Below, one piece after another: positions 53,201 through 63,600 of a stretch of DNA of 64,000 nt; the first letter of the stretch is position 1, and every line of letters starts with the position of its first letter. Below the pieces are notes generated by a model, which had not been told where the DNA came from, did no database searches, and saw only the letters and a list, made by a program, of their open reading frames with translations. This DNA comes from Aphelocoma coerulescens (lineage: Eukaryota; Chordata; Aves; Passeriformes; Corvidae): NCBI RefSeq assembly GCF_041296385.1, contig NC_091014.1:64922578-64986577 (forward strand), read 5' to 3'. A program made the translations under genes and the position numbers.

Positions 53201-54650
53201 CCAGCAGTGCTTCTTGCTGGCACCCCTGGCAGCAGAAAGGATCCCCACGTGTGAACTCCGAGTGGGGAGCACAGGGTTTTGTAAAAACTGATCGTGATGA
53301 GGGGGGGTTCGGTCGGGCCCGGCTGGAGACGGACGGAGGGAGACGAGAGATCTCTATAAGCAGGTCTTTGGAAGCATGCTGTTTATTGCAGAGGGCGTGG
53401 GTACAAGGGCACTGCTTAGAGCTGCCAGCTGCAGCTCCAAGCAGGCCCAAGGTGTAGGAGAGAGAGAGAGAGAGAGAGTGAGCGAGAGAGCTAAGAGCAA
53501 GAGCAAGAGACTAAGAGCTAGTAAAAGAGAAGAGGTAAGAGAGTTAGAGCAAGAGACCAAAGAGCAAGAGCCTAAGGCTGAGAGCAAGCGAGCGAGGTCC
53601 TTGTTACAATACAATAAATCATCTTCTGTACTGAATATTCTAATTCTCATTAGCCAATCTAATACAAGGTACAAATCCTATAGCATTTACATACAGCCTA
53701 TAAGAGTTATTGCATTACCATAGAGTGTTACATTTTAACTTCTAAAAACTACTCCTTGGACCCCTTCTGCTGAGCTAGTAGGGTCTGCTCTGACCCTTGG
53801 ACCTGTCTGCAAGCAGAGGGTATTGTCTAATCAAGAGGGGATTACCTTCAGCCGGCTATACCATTGTTTTCCAGTTGTTCAGTAACTAAGACTTCATATC
53901 TCAAAGGTGGCCTTCATTTCGATGTCGCTTATAGTTTTCATATTCCCAAAATCTTTTGTTAGGCAATCATATTTATAAGGCTTTCCTGTTTCATCTTCCC
54001 CAACAGGTTTAATGGGGCCTCGTGCTGCCCAGGAACAGCTGCTGCGAGGCAAACAGGGCACAACCTGCACTAAGTGTTCATTGCAAGGAACACTTCCAGG
54101 CTCTCTGCAAAAAGCCTGCGGGTCAAAGTGACACTGAGAAAATGAAGCTCATAATCCTCAGGGCAATCACCAGCTCCAGAGCAGGCCCCTCACTGAGCAG
54201 CCTGGTCATCACACATCATTTAGGTATTCTGGTCTTTTCCCCATGAACTCCAGAGGTCAGGTAACCATAAATGAACCTGGCTTTTATTTCAGTAAATAAA
54301 CACATGCATAATTCAACAAAGCATACTTCGAACTTTGGGATTTGTACATTAAAATTGGAAGAACAGACACTCTAAAGATTCAGAGAAATCCCAAATAAAC
54401 TACTTGTAATTAAAAAATCTCATGATTTTCAAGCCAAATCTCGTGATTTGTTTGTGGCCTGACTCAGGGTTTTCAGTGCTTGGGGCTGGCAACTCTGACT
54501 AAGCAGGGATATGAAATAAGAGCGAGAGTGAGCCTGCCAGGCTTCTGTTTTCCTGGGACAGAAGACAAAGCAGCTCTGACAATTCCAGCTGGCAATACCA
54601 TCCAGGCACTCCTCCAAGGCCAAACATGTTGGGTAAAATCCTCATCAGAC

Positions 54651-54681
<31 letters not shown>

Positions 54682-57600
54682 TATCAGAAGCAGTTGCTGT
54701 GGTTGCTTAATAGCTGTTTTCTGAAGTTCAATATAGCATATATTTTCTTTTTCTTGAAAAGGGGGAGAAGGAGGAGATGGGCCACATTACAGACTAATCC
54801 CTTGCCAAATGTCATTAGTGATGAAGTCCCTTAGAAATTACATCAGTTTGAAACGAATCAGAAAACAGTGAGTTTCCATTTCCTCCTCCTGCCTGGCTAG
54901 ACAGAGACCTCGGGATCAGCTTTCATCTATGGCCTGGAATCAACCCTCCTCTGCGTCTTGCTTAGTGTGGCAGGGGTGTTAAGCAAGTAATTGCAACCAT
55001 TAAAAAGAAAAATAGCTCACTTACTCCTGCTCCCCATCCCTGTCAAATACCAGCTCCTTCATTAGGCTTCCTGGGAGCTGTCTCAGCATGCTGCAGGAGA
55101 TTCTCCCTGCTCCTGGTGGACGTGGGTGCATCCAGCTGTGGCACACATCTCCAGCCACCACCCTTGCGTGCTCCTGGTGATGCCAAACCAGCAGCTGTCC
55201 CCTCTCTCCTGACAACCCCAAGTGTCCCCTCACATCTGGTATCTGGCAAGATAGCCTGGGCAGGGAGTGGAATCTCATTTCCACCCATCTGCAATGCCCA
55301 GCCCTCCCTCTACCTGTTCACAGGGTGATGGATGAGGAGCAGAAGCACAGAAGGAGGTCGAGTAGAAGGGCCTTGTTGGTTCTTAGTGCTTTTGCTTTCC
55401 CTGGTAAGGCAAGAGCATGCCCAATCCTGGTATATGAAAGGGAGGTATCTTTAATTCTTTGTGTTTGGACCAACTAAACCCATACAATATCATAAACTGA
55501 CGTTTTCTGTAGAAACTCAGTGCCTGAAACACATTTCTGGATCATAAATCCTGGACTAGAGCAGTTTATGTAATGCCACCTATTCACGCTGCCCTAAGTA
55601 ACCATAACTAACCATTCCATTATAATGAGTCCATTATTCCCTGCTTTATTGTATTTTCTCTTAAAACAGAGATCAAAGATTTGGATCTAGTGGCATCATG
55701 CTGATTTCATTTTTATTACTGGCTCCCTAGGTCTATCATAAATATTCATTGGCCATCCTTAATACAAGGCATTGAATTCTGCTCACTGCTATCTCTGGTG
55801 CAACTGCGAAGTACAAACAGGGTTGTTGCTCAAACATATTAAATAAAGCAGCGGCAAATTTGTGACAGTCAACAACAACAACAGCAACAACAACAACGAA
55901 AAAAGCCCACCCAGAAAACAAAAGAACCCTTTTCCCCTTCCAAGGAAACTCAAAACCAAAGGAGACATTTTCTCTTGCCCCCTCCACGACTACTGCAGAC
56001 ATTTGACTGCTGTGGGAATTGAGCTGTGCAGCAGCAGCAGCAGCAGCAGCTGACCTGCTCCCACAGACAGGAGACGTTTCTGAAAAGTCCACAGTTGCCA
56101 CACTGTGGTCTCTGCGATACTGCAGCACTCTCTGTGCTCCCCAGGAAGAATTAGAACCATTACCTGGCAGTGGTACTGAAACGGCTCATAAATGTGGCCT
56201 TTTCGTATAGGAATTAATTCTGAAAAGGGAGTGGGAAGTGTGTGGGGAGAGACATCCTCCAGATTCATAGTCAAGAAAACAGTTTAGGCAGTTTTATTCT
56301 CCAGACTCCCAAAAACTCTTGCAACCATCCCAAACTTCAGGGTGCCTGCAGTTTGTTTCTCTCACGTGTTCCTCTGGACTCCCTTCCCACCTCAGTGTAG
56401 CTGCAGCCAGGGGATGGAAACCCCAGTTGCACCCATGTGAATTGCTCCTGCTCTGCAAATAAGCACAGACAAAGGCCCCTTGGAATGTCAGCTGGGCACT
56501 TTGAACAACCACCAATCACTAAAATTAGGGTGGCCATGGGAATTCTGGTTTTCCTCCTGATTAGGAACTCTGACAGGATTTACACATATCAGTTGCTTTA
56601 TATTCTAAGCAAGAACATCTACTCCATTAAAAACAAAACAATATGCTGAGACACCGAATGAACATTATAATATTTATCTTCTAATATAACTCCACCGTGG
56701 AGGTAAAAGAAAAAGAGAAGGAATAGGAGTAAATAACCTAAAATAAATGTTTATATTTATATTTATGCATATGAATCTATCCTCACACAAAACTCCACAC
56801 ACCTGGAGACATGAACCATTTGATAAAACTGTTGGCTCATTTTACATATTAATTTAAAACATATCTTTGGTCATTTACCTAGTCCCTTGCCAATCTAGGA
56901 TCTGCTAGAACCTTCCACTAAATTCCTAAAAATCTGCTTTATTCATAATTTAAAATGAAGAGATAAAACCAGTCAGGAAGAAAACCTTGATCCTGATGCC
57001 TTCATGATGTAGAATTTGATTCAAAGAGCTATAGTGAGCATGGAGTTTAACTTCTAGATGTACTGAAGTCTGTAGTGAAATTCATCTCACCTGTATTTGA
57101 AACAACAAAAATTAAATCCAGGTGCTGTTGTTCACAAAAAGGATCCTGTTCAGTTCCATGAACATTGTACCTGAGTAAGGTGAGATGAATCATCCTCAGA
57201 GCTGTAACAGTTTCATATTAAAGAACTCTCTTCTCTTGCACTCTTTTTTATTTGTTTTTAACAAATAGCAATATCAATAGAGAAGGATGTCAAACAGTTT
57301 GCAGGCAGTTATGATTTTCTTGCTGGTTTGCTCTTCATACGATCACATCCATAGGAAGGAATTAATGTGAAATTAGAAGGGCAAGCCCCCTATGTCCCAT
57401 ACACTGTGTAAAGGAGGAATTCCAGAGCAGAAATCAAGTCATTTGAAGTTCAGAGCACAGAACAAGCTACTCCAGTTTTATTGGTTTGGTTGATGCTGTC
57501 TAAATCAGTAGCTACAAAAAATATTTTACATCAGATGCTCCTTTAGAGGAGAGATTATGTGTGTGAGAAGGGCAGATAGTACAAGTTCCAAAATAATTTA

Positions 57601-60600
57601 TCAATCAGGATTTGGGGCTTAATATTTCTGAAAGAAAACTGGATAACAACATACCATATTATTAAAATTTGATAAATATGAGCTGCTGAGAGACTACAAC
57701 TTTTTGGATTAAATGTATTTACAACCATGTGTTTTTACAGCCTGGGCATCCTGCAATTAGATTTGTTTGTGACTTGAAGAACAAACAAAGAAAGGAAAAA
57801 TAACCAGGGGAAAGAGTAAGTACCAGTAAGTAGTGAATACCATTGCTCACTGAATTATCACCTGAGATAGAAGTACCTTTAGGTCTCTGGAGATACTTTA
57901 TTTGCATCATGATGAGTCAACAATTACACGTTAAAGAGAGGGCAAAATCATGACTGCAATGTAGTTAGGCCTGGGTTCACTGCCCCTGCAGCAGATTAAA
58001 CTGCTCCTGCCCTTCACTAGATCAGGACCTGCATTCTGTAGGGGGTCAGGAGGGCTGTCTCCCAAATTACCTGTCCTTGACACACAACTTTGAATTTAAA
58101 GTTCTTGTCCAGCCCAACAAGAGCAATGCACTCGCCTGAAACTACCCATGGCACAGACCCCTGTAAGCGCCTCACAACTGGCCCAAGCACAGTGGCTCTG
58201 AACAGGCTCCTGAAGGTGACACAAGCAGGTGACAGCCCAGAGCTGGAGCAAATCTCAAGGGCCTGTTACTTACAGAAGAAAAATCTCCCCTTAAAAATAA
58301 GTCATGCTTTCCATATACCAAGTTCTCACAGGTTTTTGCACCAGCAACAAATATGCATGATTGAAAATCCAGCAGAATATCTGGGGGCTGTCCTGCAGCA
58401 TTGTCCTTCAGTCCAGAACAACGCACATCACAGGAGGGATAAGGGGTACTCCAAAGATGAGAGATGCTAATTCAGAATATTCTGGATCATGCTGCCTGTC
58501 ACAGCCCCAGAAATGTGCAGCAGTGACAACACAACAGTGGCTGATGGCCTGAGGCTCTGAGCACTGTGGCTGACAACACCTGGCTAGAACAAACAACACC
58601 ATCACATGCCTCCTGGTATCCCTCTGCTTAATTATCCCAGCTTGAAGCCTAGAGGGGGGAAAGTGAAACTGTGCTCATTTGTTTTTCTGTAGTTTTCTCT
58701 CTTTGTAAAATGTCAGTGCGTGGGTCTAATGAGAAATTACCATGCTTTAAGGTTCTGACCATATCCAGTGTTCAGTCTTGCACATCTGAAAGCTCTGGTG
58801 CTCCTGCCACTGCAATTACTGGCTCAGAGGATTCAGGGCAATAGCAAAGCTTGAATCCTCTGCTGCAATGAATTGTTGGAGGCTTCAGTTCTGCAGCTCA
58901 TCACCACCTTCACACAAAGCATCTCCAAGACCGAGGGGTCTGTCCCACTTGTATTTGAGCTTTCACTCAGCATTTAACTCCCATTCCAAAGCCACAACAG
59001 CAGCTTTTTGACCATACCAGAAGTGCTGGTCACAACCAGGCTGGTACTGCTGGAGGTAACCAATCATTCTTCCTCCCTGCACCTCCAGTGAACTGGCTTC
59101 CTAAGGAGACAGTTTTTAATGCAGGATCCTGCAAAAGCATCCTTTACCAGACAAAATATGTAAGTGTTCTTTTGAAAAATTCAGTATAAACAGCACTGAG
59201 TGTACATGTTCTCTATGGTGTTTCTGACCCCCTACCTACCTCACAGCCACACTGAGCTTAGTGAGGAAAATGGCCTGTTGACAACAGGGAAAAACAGGCC
59301 AGCGCACAGGTATTTTTATACATCAGCACAAATAAAACTGACAGCAGAAACAGGGGAAAATTAAATGTAATTCTTCAAAATGCTTGCAGTGCCACTAACC
59401 CAAAATGCAAGTAAATAGAGGAATTTGGATCCCAGTCTCCCATTTAAAATATGCATTCTTTTGAGGTATGGTACATTCAGCAAACAACACGTTTACAGAA
59501 TTATTCTCTTTTTCTTCCTCTTTTTTTTTTAACCTACAAATGCAATTTATCTGAATGCTGCCTAATTTGCACATGCAAATAAGTCAAATCATCTTGAAAA
59601 GATGAGGCTATAGAATAGAATGCAGCTTAAGTTGAGCATGTCTGTGATTCAACGAGCTGCAATGCTGGGACAGTGTAGTGGCTCCCAACAAAATCTCCTG
59701 GCTTCTAAAACCCATTGAGGCCATTCACCCCAGCAGAAAAAGACTTGCAGCTCCCACTGGCTTCAGCTTGACTGGTAGATAAATACAATAATAAACTGGC
59801 ACTATTGCTTGTGACAAACTCACTGGGCTTCACATGAAAAGATTCAGTTCTTCTGGCACAAAATGACCAACAGCCAGCAGTGGCCATATCTGGGACCACA
59901 CCTTACAGGAATAAAATACATGTGTATTTCCACCAAAGCTGTACTGGTTTTTTCACGTGTATATTTGGTGGTGTTGCTGCAGACAGAGGGGAGAGGACAG
60001 CTTACATTTCATATCTAAAGTGGAATGCAGAAACATTAACGCTGCAAAACAAAAGGCCACAAAGCTACTTCTATGATTTTAAATCATGCACTAGTGCAAA
60101 TGTCTGAGAGAAAACGAACATTTTTCATGAGTTTTTCCAAAAAAGGCAAAAAGTGCAGCTACTTATTTCTGACAATTAAGCAGCTTACAGAGTCTTTGTT
60201 CTACTGACGCTTTAAAATGCAGTTTTCAATTATTTATACTGTAGTTCAACACCTAAAACAGTGGGAAAAAGTATAAAGTGTCTGTTCTGCAGCACAGACA
60301 CCCCTTCCTGAAGGGCTCCATTCATTTACAGTAGTGTTCCTTGGAGGAGCTGCCATAGGGAGGGGCACACAGGTCTGGATTCTGCCACATTCTGTAATGC
60401 CCTATCATCCATTAGCACATCTGATCAGATGTAATATATACATGGTATCAGAGAGCATATTTTTCCTCCAGAGGTGCTGACCTGATTTGTGAACAGTTGG
60501 GAAATCAGAAGGTTGTCCATACCTAAGGCATTGCCATGCCAGCAGCTGCAGCGAGGCAAGAAGTCGGCATATGAGCACAATTAGGTCAAGAGTTCAACAA

Positions 60601-63600
60601 CTTCATCCAATTCACTGAGAAGGCTTTAATTTAAGCTTCTGAACCCTCTTTGAAGCTGCTGGACCACCCTTCCTGGCCCACCAGCTCTGTTGTATGGACA
60701 GACACTTTAAGCAGGGCAGCAAGGCAATGCTAAGATTTTAAACTGCTCCAATCACTTGCAAAGTGAGCACACATCAGACTACATGTCTCAGGTGCTTTTG
60801 GAAATGTTACTTAGATTCAAACTGAGGTGTGTAAATAGGTCTAGAGGCAACATTCACACAGAAATTAAACTGATATCAAGCACTATGGTGAAACATAAAA
60901 AGATATGCCTAAAAAATTTCAGAAATCCCAGGCCAAGATCCTTCTGGTTTTGTAAAATGGGTATAAAAATGGCCGGCGATTATAAACCCAAATAGCGATG
61001 GGGCAGATCTAGTCCAAGCACAGTCCTTTCTGTCCCTGCTGCTTTTCTTCCCAAATAGCCAGTCTGAAGCAGGCTTTTAGACAAATACACTTAGATACTA
61101 CAGTAGCTATCTGAACAGAGGCAATGTGAGCTCCCTCCACACACTGCTTCCCCCAAGTGTTTTAACGTTGTTCTGGAAGAGAGGGGCTGTAGATCAGGTT
61201 ACACTCCAGTTAGTGACCTAATCAATACAAACAGGGCTAGGACTTAATGCAGAACTCCCAGGAGATTGCAATAATCAGCCACAATTACTTATGAAAGCCA
61301 GTCAATGGCCAGGAGGTTTTATGTGTAGTTTATATACCTTAAATCAAACTTCTGAAAATCAGCTTTGATTCCCAGCATTAGATGCTGTGGTGCTAAGCAA
61401 GACAAAGCACAAGCAAGTGCTCCCTCAGAGGCTGACTGCAAGGAAATCCAAGGATGGAGTCTGGAGAGCACCGGAGACCAGAAACTCACCACCAAGGGGA
61501 GGTGCAACAATAGAGTTGACATAGTGAATACAGAAATAGGTATAAAATCAGTGAAATGAGCCCTTACACCTATTTTGCTTCCTGTTCCTTCAGCAAACGA
61601 CACAGGCTACCTTCCAGTGGTCACATGAAAGACAGACAGTAGAAGGTGCTCATTGGTGGGAATTGAAGCAAAGAGAAAGAAGGAAATTTTATTTCATTAT
61701 TTCATCCTTCTTTCTCACTGTGGGAAAGTCTGCAGAAACTGGAGGTTTACCATTTCTGTCAGGTTTATCAGAGAAAATACATTGTGATGGGTGATTAGCA
61801 AACTCAGGCTTCCTGTCAAAATGTCCCACATCCCTCTGTAGCCTTGTTCTGGTTATGACCATTATGTATTTACTACTATTTTTTTTTTTTAGCATCTGCA
61901 TACCATAGTTGAATAACTTTGCAGGCAGTGAGATCACAGCTCAAAAAAAAGATGGGAAACACGCACATGAGGCTGCTCATTGTGCTATTTTTACTGTTCT
62001 GAAGTCCATGGCATTGAACAGTGACTCATAAGAGTAGCAAGCCAGAGAAGCACTTGCAAGGCATATCCAAGCTTGTTTATTCACGTATTTGTTTGCACTG
62101 ATTCATCACATTCCTCAGTGTAAAACCATTGGGACTCCAGAGGAAGCACGGGGGAGAAATTCTGTTTAGAAAGAGCTTCTCCACCCACCATGCACCCCCA
62201 AGGTGGTGGAGGTCACATGAGAGATTTGGAAATACACCTCCTTTACCCACTCCTGGAAAGCAGAGCCCCTACAGACTGATGGAACACATTCCCTGTGATG
62301 CCAACTCCTTCCCTTAACTCTATCTCCCTTTATCAGCATCCACAACAGGGTACAAGGAGCAACTAAAACAAGCAAATCTTCTTGCTTGTTTCAAGTCCTA
62401 CTTTAAAAGTGTTGCCTTTTTTCCTCCCCTGTAGTCCTGACATGAGGTTAACTTATGGTGGGTCATGTAATTCTCTTGGAGAGGTTTAGCAAAGGTCAGT
62501 TACAAAAGCAAATTATTTTTTCCATGTGATGCAGTGGTGTTATGCACCCAGAATGATATTAGAATAAGTATGAATAATAATAAAGAATAGTAATATCTGC
62601 TTCCCCTGTGAAATTCTTTTTATGACATTAAAAAAGAATTGTCTGCCCAGGCCTAATCATAGTTTTCTTCAAGCAGGAGGTAAAGATGGGGTTGGTTTTC
62701 TCTGCTTACACTGGTTATTTTTGCACAGGGCAGGGCTGATGTCAGTACTGAGAGATTAGATTATAGCTCTATGATTCATATTTAAGGGTGAATAATGATG
62801 AAAGGATTTGGGGAATACCCAGAAATACGGATAAGAGGAAATTACACAAAAGGCACTGGGATCAGGCTCAGAACGAACAGGGACAGCTGACATCTAAATC
62901 TGAATCTGCCTACTGATAGCCAAAGGAACAGGCAGAATGAAAGAGGCATTTAGAGACTTGGTTTTGCAAGAGAAAAGTGGGCAATGAGGGGAGAGAGGAA
63001 TGCAAGAAATAATTAGACACTTACAGAGTACAGACTATGTCACTTCTTCCCAAAACTGGCAGCTCTGCTTAAACATTGCAGATTTCCTTTCACACATTTG
63101 GGAGCATTAAAAAGCGTGTGGAGTACAAAAGTCTGGCACCACAGGCAGCAGGGAAAAACTGTACAATTGCAATTAAAAATCCCAATATTTCCATTGATTT
63201 TATGGTAAAGTTGGCTGTGACAAATGAAGACTATTCTCCAGAAATAGAGAATATCCAATATATGATAACTATACATAGTAATACTTGCTACTGCAAGTTC
63301 ATGTCATCTTGCTAGCCTTGGCTCTTATCAAGTCCCTCACACAAAACTATGTAAGGCAGAGAGTTTGTTTTGTTCCAAACCGACTTCCTACCTTACCACA
63401 CTGTTCCTAAGACACCAAGTTATCTCTAAAACATGCACAAAACTGAAACCATGTCAGATTCTGTTACTGTCCCACAGCCAACATTTTAATACCGTGCTGT
63501 TGGTTCTATATTTAATATTAAAGTGGTAGCAGCAGTACCTCTTCTGCAAAGTTGGTCTTCTTGTCAAGCATTTCTCGTAACGTCTGAAGGATTTTAATGC

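Larger units (their letters stand above)
53280..54005 (-). mobile_element. Solo LTR, endogenous retrovirus, perfect 5-bp target duplication
   Basis: Read on the minus strand, the 726-bp element starts TGTTGGGGAAGATGAAAC and ends CGATCAGTTTTTACA. It is flanked by an exact GGTTT duplication (53275-53279 and 54006-54010). A poly(A) signal AATAAA lies about 100 bases before its 3' end (53382-53387 on the plus strand), as expected for an R-U5 boundary. Most of the centre is a decayed GA/CT-rich tract. No gag, pol or env sequence is present, so this is a solo LTR. A 5-bp duplication suggests an ERVL-like or related class. It lies in the same orientation as ITPR2. The intact terminal bases and duplication suggest a fairly recent insertion. 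Confidence 0.88.
27464..63538. other. 36 kb ITPR2 intron at the position of the ITPR1 S2 segment
   Basis: A single intron, because the protein joins TNFAEE to GNTLRK with no residue missing compared with the ITPR2 family sequence as I remember it. It contains two solo LTRs, several CR1 pieces, a CpG island and many simple repeats, each listed separately. Large parts (about 29150-32700, 36100-38650, 39800-49050, 50000-53270 and 54010-63530) show only simple repeats and unsupported short open frames. Confidence 0.9.

Noticed and set aside
53376..53723. Low-complexity open frames rich in E, R, S and K or L and S
   Set aside because: They are translations of the GA/CT tract in the solo LTR.
53295..54005. 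Alternative LTR boundary beginning at TGATGAGG
   Set aside because: This start gives no target duplication, whereas starting at 53280 gives TG...CA ends with an exact GGTTT duplication.
55863..56053. Frames with poly-N and poly-S or poly-L runs at CAA and CAG repeats
   Set aside because: They are translated microsatellites without splice or homology support.
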